Shown piece after piece: positions 16,178 through 24,989 of a stretch of 64,000 nucleotides of DNA; the stretch's first letter is position 1; the number at the start of each line of letters is the position of its first letter. The notes under the pieces are model-generated. The model was not told the origin of the DNA. It saw only the letters and a list, made by a program, of their open reading frames with translations, and ran no database searches. Both the position numbers and the translations under genes were made by a program. This DNA is from Treponema sp. UBA1747 (lineage in GTDB: Bacteria > Spirochaetota > Spirochaetia > Treponematales > Treponemataceae), in assembly GCA_002315375.1 (NCBI GenBank), contig DCHR01000018.1, forward strand, positions 89,079 through 153,078, written 5' to 3'.

Positions 16178-16192
16178 ATACTAGAATGGAAG
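16178..16192 (+). promoter_or_regulatory. Putative hexuronate/xylan operator 4 (uxaC)
   Basis: ATACTAGAATGGAAG matches the other three copies and includes a TAGAAT -10-like hexamer. Its last five bases (GGAAG) double as the uxaC ribosome-binding site, 8 nt before the ATG at 16201. Confidence 0.6.
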
Positions 16193-16200
16193 ATGTTTGT

Positions 16201-17631
16201 ATGAAAACCTTTCTTGATGATAACTTTATCTTAAAAACAGAAACTGCACAGAAGCTTTTTCATGATTATGCAAAAAAAATGCCGATTTTCGATTTTCATA
16301 ATCATCTTTCGGCAAAAGAAATATATGAAGACAAAAGTCTTGGAAACCTGGCCAATGCATGGCTGGACGGGGACCACTACAAATGGCGCCAGATGCGTTC
16401 ATACGGTATTCCCGAAAATCTGGTAACAGGTAAATCAGATGATTTCAAACGCTTTATGGCTTATGTTTATACAATTCAGGGAGCAGTTGGAAATCCACTT
16501 TATCACTGGACTCATCTGGAATTGCAGCGTTACTTTGGTATTACAGAACCACTTACTCCGGAGAATGCAGAGGCAGTCTGGAACAAGTGCAATGAAAAGC
16601 TTGCATCACCGGAATACTCTGTAAGAAATCTTCTCCGTATGCAGAATGTAAAGGTTCTTTGTACAACTGATGATCCTGCAGATTCTCTTGAATGGCACAA
16701 AGAAATTATTGAAGACAATTTTGAAATCAAAGTTCTTCCAAGCTTCCGTCCTGACGGGGCCATGGGAATTTCAAAATCAACCTTCGTTGAATACATCAAA
16801 AAACTTTCAGAAGTTTCCGGAAGAAAAATAGAAACTTTTGCAGACCTGATTATGGCACTTGAAGACCGCGCAGATTTCTTTAAGAAAATGGGAAGTCTTG
16901 TTAGCGACATGAGCCTTGAAACAGATTTCTTTGTTCCTGCAACCTATGAAGATGCAGATGCTGTTTTCCAGAAAGCACTTAAAGGAAAAGAACTGACCGC
17001 AGAAGAAACAATCACTTATCAGAGTTATCTTCTTATTCAGCTTGGAGTAATTTATAAGGAACGAGGATTTGTAATGCAGCTTCACGCCGGAGCTATCCGT
17101 GACAACAATAAAGCTTTGCTTGCAAAGGCCGGTAATAATGTGGGAAACGATTCCCTTGCTGATTTCAATTATATTTCGCAGATCGGCGGACTTTTGAACG
17201 CAATCAATAATCTTTCGGGACTCCCAAAAACAGTACTTTACAATCTGAACCCGAAGGATAATGAAGCACTTGCTACAATGTGCGGTAACTTCTGGGAAAA
17301 CGATGATGCAGAATTATCTCTCGAAGATCTGGCTGTAGGAAAGCCTTCACGTGTTCAGTTCGGTCCTGCCTGGTGGTTCTGTGATCACAAAGACGGAATC
17401 GAAGAACAGCTTCGGGTTTATTCCAGAACAAATCTGCTTGGTGGATTTATCGGAATGCTTACAGACAGCCGAAGTTTTCTTTCGTTCCCTCGTCACGAAT
17501 ATTTCAGAAGAATTCTCTGTAATTTCGTTGGAGAAAAAGTTGAAAACGGTGAGTTCCCCTGGAATGAAAAACAGCTTGGTAAAATGATTGAGGATATCTG
17601 CTGGAATAATGCAGAAAAATTCTTCTGTTAA
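16201..17631 (+). CDS. uxaC: Glucuronate isomerase
   Basis: Isomerises D-glucuronate to D-fructuronate (and galacturonate to tagaturonate), the entry step of the pathway. 476 residues, close to the family's 470. It opens with the diagnostic FDFHNHLSAKEI metal-binding motif and GDHYKWRQMRS, and has MQLHAGAIRDNN and GPAWWFCDHKDGIEEQL further on. The ATG at 16201 is preferred over the one at 16186 because GGAAG is 8 nt upstream and the family N-terminus aligns there. It lies inside the operon downstream of the lipid kinase gene, but has its own operator-like site. Confidence 0.95.
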   Translation: MKTFLDDNFILKTETAQKLFHDYAKKMPIFDFHNHLSAKEIYEDKSLGNLANAWLDGDHYKWRQMRSYGIPENLVTGKSDDFKRFMAYVYTIQGAVGNPLYHWTHLELQRYFGITEPLTPENAEAVWNKCNEKLASPEYSVRNLLRMQNVKVLCTTDDPADSLEWHKEIIEDNFEIKVLPSFRPDGAMGISKSTFVEYIKKLSEVSGRKIETFADLIMALEDRADFFKKMGSLVSDMSLETDFFVPATYEDADAVFQKALKGKELTAEETITYQSYLLIQLGVIYKERGFVMQLHAGAIRDNNKALLAKAGNNVGNDSLADFNYISQIGGLLNAINNLSGLPKTVLYNLNPKDNEALATMCGNFWENDDAELSLEDLAVGKPSRVQFGPAWWFCDHKDGIEEQLRVYSRTNLLGGFIGMLTDSRSFLSFPRHEYFRRILCNFVGEKVENGEFPWNEKQLGKMIEDICWNNAEKFFC

Positions 17632-17657
17632 TAAATAGAAAAAATTAGGAGAAATAT

Positions 17658-18281
17658 ATGAGTGTATTTGAAGAAATTGAAAAAATCAGAATTGTTCCTG
17701 TAGTAGTACTGAACGATGCAGAAAAAGCAGTGCCACTTGCAGAAGCTCTCTGTAAAGGCGGTCTTCCATGTGCAGAAGTTACATTCCGTACAGACGCAGC
17801 GGAAGAATCAATCAAAAGAATTGCAAAGACAAATCCTGATATGCTTGTTGGGGCCGGAACAGTTCTTTCTCCTGAACAGGCTGACCGTGCCATGGGTGCC
17901 GGGGCAAAGTTTATCGTAAGTCCCGGACTTAATCCAAAAGTTGTTGAACATTGTCTGAAAAATAATTATCCGGTTTGTCCTGGTATTATGACACCAACAG
18001 AAATAGAAATGGCTCTTGGCTTCGGACTGGATCGCGTAAAGTTTTTCCCTGCTGAACAGGCAGGAGGTCTTAAAATGATTAAGGCTCTGGCCGGTCCTTA
18101 CACAAAACTTAAGTTCATGCCAACCGGCGGACTTAATGCACAGAATATTGTAGATTACCTTGCTTACAATAAAATTTTTGCCTGCGGTGGTTCATGGATG
18201 TGCGCAGGAAAACTTATCGATAATAATGATTTTGATGAAATCGCAAGACTGACAGCAGAAGCTGCAGCCCTTACTAAATAA
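17658..18281 (+). CDS. eda: KHG/KDPG aldolase
   Basis: Splits 2-keto-3-deoxy-6-phosphogluconate into pyruvate and glyceraldehyde-3-phosphate, the last step of the pathway. 207 residues, the normal length. Conserved pieces: VVVLNDAEKAVPLAEAL, the AEVTFRT catalytic Glu segment, VGAGTVL, PGIMTPTEIE, the Schiff-base Lys in RVKFFPAE and MPTGGLN. AGGAG precedes the ATG. It lies 26 bp downstream of uxaC and 14 bp upstream of kdgK, clearly within one operon. Confidence 0.96.
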   Translation: MSVFEEIEKIRIVPVVVLNDAEKAVPLAEALCKGGLPCAEVTFRTDAAEESIKRIAKTNPDMLVGAGTVLSPEQADRAMGAGAKFIVSPGLNPKVVEHCLKNNYPVCPGIMTPTEIEMALGFGLDRVKFFPAEQAGGLKMIKALAGPYTKLKFMPTGGLNAQNIVDYLAYNKIFACGGSWMCAGKLIDNNDFDEIARLTAEAAALTK

Positions 18282-18295
18282 TTGGGAGATTAAAA

Positions 18296-19315
18296 ATGAA
18301 AGTTGTTACATTTGGTGAATTGATGCTTCGTCTGGAACCTGCAGGATACTATCGCTTTGTGCAGGTTGATAATATGACTTCAACCTTCGGTGGGGGAGAA
18401 GCTAATGTTGCAGTAAGCCTTGCTAACTATGGTCTTGATGCTTACTACGTTACAAAACTTCCAAAACACGAAATCGGGCAAAGTGCTGTAAACTCACTCC
18501 GCCGTTACGGGGTTCATACAGAATATATTGTTCGCGGCGGAGACCGTGTAGGTATTTACTATAATGAACGCGGTGCTTCACAGCGCGGTTCAAAATGTAT
18601 TTACGACCGTGCAGGTTCTTCAATCCAGACAGCAGATCCTTCTGACTTCAACTGGACAGAAATCATGAAGGACGCCAAATGGTTCCATATTACAGGTATT
18701 ACACCTGCTCTCGGACCAAACATGGTACAGGCTTGTATTGAAGGTGCAAAGGCTGCCAAAGCTGCAGGTGCTGTTGTAAGCTGTGACCTGAACTACCGCG
18801 GAAAGCTGTGGACAAAGGACCAGGCCCGTGAAGCAATGACAGAAATCTGTAAATATGTTGATGTTTGTATTTCAAATGAAGATGATGCAAACGATGTATT
18901 CGGAATTAAAGCTGAAAATACAGATACAACTAAAGGTGAACTTTCAACAGAAGGATACAAATCAGTTGCAAAGCAGCTTAAAGATAAATTCGGTTTCCAG
19001 AAAGTTGCAATCACACTTCGTTCTTCAATCAATGCAAACCGCAATGACTGGCAGGCACTTTTGTACGACGGAACTGATTTCTGCTTCTCAAAGAAATATG
19101 AAATGTATATTGTTGACCGCGTAGGTGGTGGTGACAGTTTCGGCGGCGGACTTATCTACGCTCTCCTTAACGGAAAATCAACTCAGGACGCAGTTGAGTT
19201 TGCTGTTGCTGCAAGCTGTCTGAAACATTCAATTGAAGGCGACTACAACATGGTAAGTGTTGATGAAGTTGAAAAACTGGCCGCCGGAAATGGTTCAGGT
19301 CGTATACAAAGATAG
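18296..19315 (+). CDS. kdgK: 2-keto-3-deoxygluconate kinase (PfkB family)
   Basis: Phosphorylates KDG to KDPG with ATP, linking mannonate dehydratase to the aldolase encoded just upstream. 339 residues of the ribokinase fold: the N-terminal TFGELMLRL and FGGGEANVAVSLA sugar-binding motifs, and the C-terminal DRVGGGDSFGGGLIYAL motif with the catalytic Asp and anion hole. GGGAG precedes the ATG. It is the last gene of the hexuronate operon and is followed by a hairpin starting at its stop codon and then a strong terminator. Confidence 0.95.
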   Translation: MKVVTFGELMLRLEPAGYYRFVQVDNMTSTFGGGEANVAVSLANYGLDAYYVTKLPKHEIGQSAVNSLRRYGVHTEYIVRGGDRVGIYYNERGASQRGSKCIYDRAGSSIQTADPSDFNWTEIMKDAKWFHITGITPALGPNMVQACIEGAKAAKAAGAVVSCDLNYRGKLWTKDQAREAMTEICKYVDVCISNEDDANDVFGIKAENTDTTKGELSTEGYKSVAKQLKDKFGFQKVAITLRSSINANRNDWQALLYDGTDFCFSKKYEMYIVDRVGGGDSFGGGLIYALLNGKSTQDAVEFAVAASCLKHSIEGDYNMVSVDEVEKLAAGNGSGRIQR

Positions 19316-19337
19316 CAGTTTTACAAAGTAAAACTGC
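19315..19337 (+). other. Hairpin at kdgK stop codon
   Basis: A 10-bp perfect stem GCAGTTTTAC/GTAAAACTGC with an AAA loop begins on the last base of the stop codon. There is no U tract. A second inverted repeat (GGCAAGCC at 19339, GGCTTGCC ending 19386) follows. Probably 3'-end mRNA structure. Confidence 0.6.
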
Positions 19338-19416
19338 AGGCAAGCCGGAGCGTTGTGAAACTTAATGACGCCGGTACGGGCTTGCCACCAGCGCTAATTG
19401 ATTTGAATTACCAATG

Positions 19417-19449
19417 AAAAATCCGGGCAGAAATGTCCGGATTTTTTTT
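19417..19449 (+). terminator. Hexuronate operon terminator
   Basis: AAAAATCCGG (19417-19426) pairs with CCGGATTTTT around a 10-nt loop, followed by Ts that overlap the stop codon of the convergent phosphoesterase gene. Confidence 0.85.
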
Positions 19450-20116
19450 ACCAGAATGGATTATAGGATTCAAAACCTTCCGGTGTCAATGAAATAAAAG
19501 AGGGGAGAATTGATTTCCCCTTAATCGTCAGAACACAGAAGGATTTTTCAGGTCTCATTCTTGGTAATGAAACGGATCCCGGACATATTATATGGTGTCC
19601 TGAGTCTGTATACTTATGACAGGCTGCATGAGTGTGTCCGTGAATTATTATTCCGCAATTGTTTTTTTCTGCTTCATTTGAAATAACAGAGTAGTCAAAA
19701 TATACGCCCTGTATGTGACCGTGAGAAAAATAAATTTTCTGGCCAGCGGCTTCCAGAATCTGTGAATCCGGGAAATGAAGATGCCATTCCATTTCTGATT
19801 CAGGATTAAAATCAGCGGGAACAAAAGAAGGGTCACCGTTTCCTCTTACAAAAGCAACAACCGGAGGAATAAAGTTTTCTTCCGTTTTTTTATTGAAGGC
19901 TTCGTTCAGACACAGAGTCAGGTCATTGGCTCCGTCACCACAAAAAATCAGAGCGTCTGAGGTTGGCCCGAACTGTTTCAGGATTTTCTGGAGGTTTGTT
20001 ATGTTTCCGTGTGAATCGGAAATAATGAGAATTGTTGCTTCTTCCTTTGCGGCAAGCTTTTTAATGTCACCGGGATTTCCAAGAATCCCGTTTTCATTCT
20101 GTTTAAAAGAATTCAT
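19448..20116 (-). CDS. Calcineurin-like metallophosphoesterase (YfcE/MJ0936 type)
   Basis: About 222 residues. The dimetal site motifs are all visible in order: LIISDSHGN, FCGDGAND, VRGNGD, FSHGHIQG and IHGHTH. This family hydrolyses phosphodiesters; the natural substrate is not known from sequence. No signal peptide, so it is cytoplasmic. The start is placed at the ATG at 20116, one base after the stop of the upstream lipoprotein gene (TAA-A-ATG), which suggests translational coupling; the in-frame TTG at 20125 has no ribosome-binding site. It forms a two-gene operon with that lipoprotein gene. Confidence 0.88.
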   Translation of the reverse strand: MNSFKQNENGILGNPGDIKKLAAKEEATILIISDSHGNITNLQKILKQFGPTSDALIFCGDGANDLTLCLNEAFNKKTEENFIPPVVAFVRGNGDPSFVPADFNPESEMEWHLHFPDSQILEAAGQKIYFSHGHIQGVYFDYSVISNEAEKNNCGIIIHGHTHAACHKYTDSGHHIICPGSVSLPRMRPEKSFCVLTIKGKSILPSFISLTPEGFESYNPFW

Positions 20117-20117
20117 T

Positions 20118-20921
20118 TTATTCAATTACAAAGTGATTGATGCTGTAGAGTCCGGTTTCTGAATCGATATATCTGTGGATTTTTTTTCCTGGAAGCATCT
20201 GGCGCACATGAGTGGCAAGAGCGGCATCTTTTTCCGGTGCTCCGTTTAATTTGAGAATATAGGCAACGGCTTTGTCCAGAATCAGGTCTGCATCTTCGAC
20301 GCCCGAATGTTCAGATTCTGTAATCAGACTTTCTTCATTTTCTGCTTTCTGGATCTGGTTGATTACAATTGTTGATGTATCTTCGATTCCCAGAATATCA
20401 TCCTGTGGAAACATTGATATAACAGGGAATGGAATCTGACCGTCCCACTTGTCCTGCAGTTTTGTTAATGCTCTGTAAGTTTTTTCAGGAGCTCCCAGAG
20501 AAATGAAACCGGCAATGTCGATTGAATTGTCATCCAGAATATTGAAAAGATCTACGGTAACAGCTTTGTCTTTATGACGGAAACCTTCCGGGAAAACCAC
20601 CGGGATAACAATACCTCCGTCATCGAAAAGGCCGAAGTTTGAAGATAACCGTTCAATTGCTCTGGAAATAAATTCCTGGTCATTGTATTCGTAACCAAAC
20701 AGGATAAGAATCTTCTTGTTTGTAGCATGCCAGTGCTGGATAGCCTCGTAAGGTACTTTGGGATTTTCATCCAGCGAGAAGGATTCATCCCAGGAAGAGT
20801 CATTTATTTCTAATGAAAGGGGAGTTTCTGTAATCTCAGTTATATTCTTTTTTTGTTTGTTGCATGAAAAAAAAGAAAAACAGATTGCCAGTCCCACCAC
20901 GGTAATCAAAATCTTTTTCAT
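20118..20921 (-). CDS. Lipoprotein of unknown function
   Basis: 267 residues. The N-terminus is MKKILITVVG with a hydrophobic core and FFSC lipobox (Cys20), so it is membrane-anchored outside the cytoplasm. The rest alternates alpha/beta segments (KILILFGYEYND, GGIVIPVVFP, IAGFISLGAPEKTYRAL, FPVISMFPQDD), which resembles a periplasmic-binding-protein-like fold, but I do not recognise the family. TAATAT (complement of 20928-20933) ends 6 nt before the ATG and there is no Shine-Dalgarno, so the transcript is likely leaderless. The phosphoesterase gene follows in the same operon. Confidence 0.8.
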   Translation of the reverse strand: MKKILITVVGLAICFSFFSCNKQKKNITEITETPLSLEINDSSWDESFSLDENPKVPYEAIQHWHATNKKILILFGYEYNDQEFISRAIERLSSNFGLFDDGGIVIPVVFPEGFRHKDKAVTVDLFNILDDNSIDIAGFISLGAPEKTYRALTKLQDKWDGQIPFPVISMFPQDDILGIEDTSTIVINQIQKAENEESLITESEHSGVEDADLILDKAVAYILKLNGAPEKDAALATHVRQMLPGKKIHRYIDSETGLYSINHFVIE

Positions 20922-20954
20922 AAACTAATATTATCATAGTACATTTCCCCGTAA

Positions 20955-20984
20955 TTGAAAAGAAGAGCGAAAATTTGCTAGAAT
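20955..20984 (+). promoter_or_regulatory. Na/Pi transporter promoter, leaderless geometry
   Basis: TTGAAA (20955-20960), an 18-bp spacer and TAGAAT (20979-20984) lie 8 nt before the ATG at 20993. No Shine-Dalgarno is present. Confidence 0.7.
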
Positions 20985-20992
20985 AAACTATT

Positions 20993-22648
20993 ATGAAAGA
21001 ATTCGTGGCTATGCTTTTGTCACTTATCGGAAACCTGGGCTTCCTCATGTATGGTATGAAGCTCATGAGTGACGGCGTGCAGAAAAGTGCCGGAGAAAAA
21101 CTTCAGCGCACTCTCGCAATGATGACAGGAAACCGCTTCGTTGGTCTCCTTACGGGAATGGTCATAACCATGATTATTCAGTCTTCCGGTGCTACAACTG
21201 TAATGGTTGTTACTTTTGTTAATGCCGGACTCCTTACGCTGACTCAGTCTGTCGGAGTTATTTTTGGTGCCAACATCGGTACAACAATTACTGCGTGGAT
21301 TGTTTCTATCTTTGGATTCAACTTCAAGATTTCAACTTTTGCCGTACCAATCCTTGGTTTCGGTTATTTCTTTTCGATTCTTAAAAAAGGAAAATACAAG
21401 AATATTGCAGAAGCCGTAATGGGATTTGCTCTTCTTTTTATCGGATTGAGCGGTCTTTCAGACCTCTTTACAGATCCTGCCAAATTTATGTGGCTTGGTC
21501 CTATTCAGAGCTGGGGAGCCGGTTCTATAATTCTTGGTTTTGTAATCGGTATTTTCTTCACAGCTCTTCTTCATTCTTCTTCTGCTTTCAGTGCCATTGT
21601 AATCGCGCTGGCATATAACGGAATTGTTAACTGGGAATTTGCAGCAGCCCTTACACTGGGAAGTAATATCGGTTCAACAATTGACGCAGTTCTTGCTGCT
21701 GCCGGAACCAGTACCGATGCAAAACGTTCTGCACTTATTCACGTATTCTTCAACGTCTTCGGTACTATGCTTGCTCTGCTGTTCTTTAAGCCGTTCCTTT
21801 CTCTGGTTACAGCTTGTACACCAGGTGGTGAAAACGGAAATATTGCAATCCGTATTTCAATGCTCCATACAGTATTCAAGGCTCTGTCTGCTGTTGTATT
21901 CCTTCCTCTTGTTAATCCTCTTGTTCGTCTTTCTCAGATTTGTATCAAGGAAAAACAGGGTGAAAAGAGTGATAAATATACTCTCGAATTCCATGACACT
22001 TTGGGAAAAGAAAACATTACTGCTTACATCATGACTGCAGAAAAAGCTATTGCAGATATGACTGATGTTGTTACTGATATGTTTGACCGCATTCAGATAG
22101 GTGTAAAACACCGCAACAAGGATTTCGTTGATGAACATATCGAAGTTCTGAAGAAGCAGGAAGAATATTGTGACCAGATGCATGAGCAGATTGTAAAATA
22201 TATTGTTGACTGTGAACGGCTTCCTGTAACTTCAAAACAGGTTGCAAATCTTTCTCTTATGACACAGGTTGTAGATGAACTGGAAAATATGAGTGATAAC
22301 TGTTTTACAACTTCAATGCTTCTTGCAAAATCAGTTGAAAAGAAAATGAAATATCAGCAGGAAGATATGGAACAGGTTATTCCTTATGTAGAACTTGCCC
22401 GTCAGTTCCTGCAGTTCATCAGAATCAACATCAACAAGCACCTGGATGACAATAAGCTTGCAATGGCAACTGAACTTGAAAACTCAATTGACCAGTGGCG
22501 TAAAGATCTTAAAAAAGTTGCAAGAAAACGTCTTGAAAGCGGGGCAGATGTTAAGGCCGAACTTGTATTCCTTGATATTATCCGCCAGATTGAAAAAATC
22601 GGTGATAACTGTTTCAGTATTTCCGAACTTCTTACACAGACTTTGTAA
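20993..22648 (+). CDS. Na+/phosphate cotransporter with PhoU-like C-terminus
   Basis: 551 residues. The N-terminal 330 residues hold two inverted copies of the NptA/Na_Pi_cotrans repeat, seen as IQSSGATTVM with GANIGTT in the first and LLHSSSAFSAI with GSNIGSTID in the second, within about eight membrane helices. The C-terminal 200 residues are helical and PhoU-like (repeated MTDVVTDMFDRI / IEKIGDNCFSI type segments). It should import phosphate with sodium at the inner membrane, and the PhoU-like part may regulate it. It is divergent from the lipoprotein-phosphoesterase pair and followed by its own terminator. Confidence 0.93.
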   Translation: MKEFVAMLLSLIGNLGFLMYGMKLMSDGVQKSAGEKLQRTLAMMTGNRFVGLLTGMVITMIIQSSGATTVMVVTFVNAGLLTLTQSVGVIFGANIGTTITAWIVSIFGFNFKISTFAVPILGFGYFFSILKKGKYKNIAEAVMGFALLFIGLSGLSDLFTDPAKFMWLGPIQSWGAGSIILGFVIGIFFTALLHSSSAFSAIVIALAYNGIVNWEFAAALTLGSNIGSTIDAVLAAAGTSTDAKRSALIHVFFNVFGTMLALLFFKPFLSLVTACTPGGENGNIAIRISMLHTVFKALSAVVFLPLVNPLVRLSQICIKEKQGEKSDKYTLEFHDTLGKENITAYIMTAEKAIADMTDVVTDMFDRIQIGVKHRNKDFVDEHIEVLKKQEEYCDQMHEQIVKYIVDCERLPVTSKQVANLSLMTQVVDELENMSDNCFTTSMLLAKSVEKKMKYQQEDMEQVIPYVELARQFLQFIRININKHLDDNKLAMATELENSIDQWRKDLKKVARKRLESGADVKAELVFLDIIRQIEKIGDNCFSISELLTQTL

Positions 22649-22668
22649 TTTTGTAATAATTAAAAGAG

Positions 22669-22700
22669 AGCGGATTCTTTTGAGAATCCGCTTTTTTTTT
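22669..22700 (+). terminator. Na/Pi transporter terminator
   Basis: A 10-bp perfect stem AGCGGATTCT/AGAATCCGCT with a TTTG loop and nine Ts. Confidence 0.92.
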
Positions 22701-22734
22701 CTCGGTCTCTGAGGCTTACGGAAGGGACTGAGGC

Positions 22735-22778
22735 AAAAAAAATCCGCCGAAGCTTAAACATCAGCGGACTTTTTTTAT
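22735..22778 (-). terminator. tyrS terminator
   Basis: On the minus strand, a GTCCGC/GCGGAT-type stem (arms near 22764-22769 and 22742-22747) is followed by a run of Ts (complement of 22735-22742). Confidence 0.7.
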
Positions 22779-22798
22779 AAATGGATTATAAACTTGCG

Positions 22799-24031
22799 TT
22801 AGCAGTTTCCGATGTAGTACTTTTTCTTACCGCGGCGGATGATTACGATTTCACCACCGATAGCGCAGTCTTTTCCGATTACTTTGTTTTCATCAGTTAC
22901 AACTTCACCGTTTACTGTGATTGCATTGTTACCCAGGAATTCGCGGGCTTCGCGGCGGCTTGAAGCAATCTTGTTGTTTACAAGTACGTCGATAAGCGGT
23001 GCAGATTCTTTAAGTTCAAATGAAGGAACTGATTTCATTCCTGTTTTGATGTCTGCAACTGAAAGTCCGGAGAAGTCTCCCTGGAAAAGTTTTACAGAAA
23101 CGTTTACTGCGTTGTCTGCTTCGTCTTTTCCGTGAAGGTCTTTTACAACTTCCCATGCCAGGGTTTTCTGAGCGATACGTGTTTCAGGATGTTCTTTCTG
23201 TTCAGCACAGATTTTTTCAATTTCTTCTTTAGACAGGAAAGTGAATACTTTAAGGTATTCTTCAACTTTTCCGTCGTCTGTGTTGATCAGGTACTGGTAG
23301 ATTTCGTAAGGACTTGTCTTGTCTTTATCGAGCCACAGGGCATTTCCTTCAGATTTACCGAATTTCTTTCCTGTTGAGTCCAGAATCAAAGGCATTGTGA
23401 AAGCGTATGCTGTTTTATCAAGCTTCTTGCGGATAAGGTCTACACCAGTTGTAATGTTTCCCCACTGGTCAGAACCTGCAACCTGCATGATACATTTTTT
23501 TTCTTCAAACAGGTGAAGGAAGTCGTATCCCTGAAGGAGCATGTATGAGAATTCTGCAAATGTAATTCCTGTTTCAAGGCGGCGGCGGATAATGTCTTTA
23601 TCAAGCATGTAGTTTACGTTGATGTATTTACCGATGTCGCGGAGGAAGTTCAGGAATTCGTATCCTTTCATCCAGTCGTAGTTATCAACAAGTTCTGCTG
23701 TAGGAACCAGGCGTGTAATCTGTGCACGGATTCCGTTGATGTTTGCAGTTACTTTTTCTTCAGAAATGATTTCACGTTCTGCTGTCGGGCGAGGGTCGCC
23801 GATGCGGCCTGTTGCTCCACCACAAAGAAGAATAGGGTGGTGTCCTGCATTTGCCAGACGTTTAGCCATACACAGAGATGAATAATGACCAAGGTGAAGT
23901 GAGTCTGCTGTAGGGTCTGTTCCCCAATAGAAAGAGAATGACTCTCCATTTAATGTTTTCTGTAAATCTGCTTCTTCGCCGGCAATGTCTTTAATCAAGC
24001 CGCGCCATTTAAGGTCTTCAAAAAGTGCCAT
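22799..24031 (-). CDS. tyrS: Tyrosyl-tRNA synthetase
   Basis: Charges tRNA-Tyr. 410 residues, the typical bacterial length. The class I signature appears as HLGH (46-49, family HIGH), with the substrate pocket motif YDFLHL and the KMSKS counterpart KFGKSEG. A C-terminal S4 RNA-binding domain includes SRREAREFLGNNAITVNGE. GGAGG lies 6 nt before the ATG. infA lies upstream in the same orientation, 97 bp away. Confidence 0.97.
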   Translation of the reverse strand: MALFEDLKWRGLIKDIAGEEADLQKTLNGESFSFYWGTDPTADSLHLGHYSSLCMAKRLANAGHHPILLCGGATGRIGDPRPTAEREIISEEKVTANINGIRAQITRLVPTAELVDNYDWMKGYEFLNFLRDIGKYINVNYMLDKDIIRRRLETGITFAEFSYMLLQGYDFLHLFEEKKCIMQVAGSDQWGNITTGVDLIRKKLDKTAYAFTMPLILDSTGKKFGKSEGNALWLDKDKTSPYEIYQYLINTDDGKVEEYLKVFTFLSKEEIEKICAEQKEHPETRIAQKTLAWEVVKDLHGKDEADNAVNVSVKLFQGDFSGLSVADIKTGMKSVPSFELKESAPLIDVLVNNKIASSRREAREFLGNNAITVNGEVVTDENKVIGKDCAIGGEIVIIRRGKKKYYIGNC

Positions 24032-24097
24032 TTTTTCCTCCTATGGTCATTTTTTTTGAGTTTATTAATATTTCAAATATTCGGGATTTTTGATTAT

Positions 24098-24126
24098 TGT
24101 AAGCCGAGTTTTTATGACTGCTTACA
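24098..24126 (-). other. Hairpin downstream of infA
   Basis: A 7-bp stem TGTAAGC/GCTTACA brackets a 15-nt loop just after the infA stop. There is no convincing U tract on the minus strand, so termination is uncertain. Confidence 0.4.
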
Positions 24127-24128
24127 CA

Positions 24129-24347
24129 TTATTTCTGGCGGAAAGTAATGCGTCCCTTGTCCAGATCATAAGGTGAAAGTTCAACCTTTACGCTGTCACC
24201 AGGAACGATTCTGATGTAGTGTTTGCGCATTTTTCCTGACAGGTGAGCCATGATTACATGACCATTCTGCAGTTCTACTCTGAATGTTGTGTTTGGCAGA
24301 GCTTCTTTAACGATTCCTTCTACTTCAATAGCTTCTTCTTTAGCCAC
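24129..24347 (-). CDS. infA: Translation initiation factor IF-1
   Basis: 72 residues of the S1/OB fold. The start is GTG at 24347 (VAKEEAIEVEGIV), chosen because GGAGG lies 4 nt upstream and the family N-terminus (MAKE) falls there; an in-frame extension to 24410 is not supported. Conserved segments include LPNTTFRVELQNGH, AHLSGKMRKHYIRI and PGDSVKVELSPYDL. It binds the 30S A site during initiation. Stand-alone gene, with AT-rich sequence upstream containing the promoter. Confidence 0.96.
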   Translation of the reverse strand: MAKEEAIEVEGIVKEALPNTTFRVELQNGHVIMAHLSGKMRKHYIRIVPGDSVKVELSPYDLDKGRITFRQK

Positions 24348-24503
24348 GATTCCTCCAAAAAAATTGTCGAAAAATATGATTTTTTTTGTTGCTTTTTCGA
24401 CTTTTTGCACTTAAATTAGTATATACTATATATTAAACCATAATGCTTTGCAACAATGCATAACTACCGGGAATTGTATGGCAGCATTAAAAAAGGTGGG
24501 GAT

Positions 24504-24860
24504 ATGAATCAGAAGTTTTTGAACAGTATGAAAAAGGCTCTTCAGGAACAGAGAAAAGCAATTGTTGAATCTCTGGCCGTTCAGAGCGATGATATGAAAA
24601 ATCTTGTTAAACCTGTTGAATCGGGAGACGAAGCTGATGTTGCAGCTGATGTAATTGACCGTGCTCTTCTTACAGCTATTGGTACTCAGGATGCAAAACG
24701 TCTTCAGCAGATTGACAATGCTCTTGACCGCATTTATCAGGGTAAATATGGCCGTTGTATCGGTTGCGGAAAAGATATTCCGCAGGCTCGTTTGGAAGCT
24801 CTTCCATACACACAGATGTGTATTAATTGTGCCAGCGAGGCAGAAAGAAGAAACCGCTAG
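24504..24860 (+). CDS. TraR/DksA-type zinc-finger protein
   Basis: 118 residues from the ATG at 24504; AGG lies 7 nt upstream, and an ATG 48 bp earlier lacks a ribosome-binding site and would add a non-family extension. An N-terminal helical coiled coil (MKKALQEQRKAIVESLA) is followed by EADVAADVIDRALL and a four-Cys zinc finger, CIGC and CINC separated by 17 residues. DksA proteins bind the RNA polymerase secondary channel and adjust transcription with ppGpp; here, as in many non-proteobacterial forms, the role is inferred from the domain only. A strong terminator follows. Confidence 0.88.
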   Translation: MNQKFLNSMKKALQEQRKAIVESLAVQSDDMKNLVKPVESGDEADVAADVIDRALLTAIGTQDAKRLQQIDNALDRIYQGKYGRCIGCGKDIPQARLEALPYTQMCINCASEAERRNR

Positions 24861-24886
24861 TTTTTCCTTAATGCGAAGTTAAACAG

Positions 24887-24927
24887 AAAAGCCTTCCTTC
24901 AGATATTTTTGAAAGAAGGCTTTTTTT
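24887..24927 (+). terminator. Terminator after the DksA-type gene
   Basis: A 14-bp stem with one mismatch (24887-24900 with 24911-24924) and a T tract. Confidence 0.88.
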
Positions 24928-24989
24928 ATGTGAATTTCAATCTGCGGTACCTGAGCCTGTCGGCCGGGCGAAGGTTTCAGGGAAATAAT

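Noticed and set aside
24348..24410. N-terminal extension of IF-1
   Set aside because: IF-1 has a fixed length of about 72 residues, and GGAGG points to the GTG at 24347.
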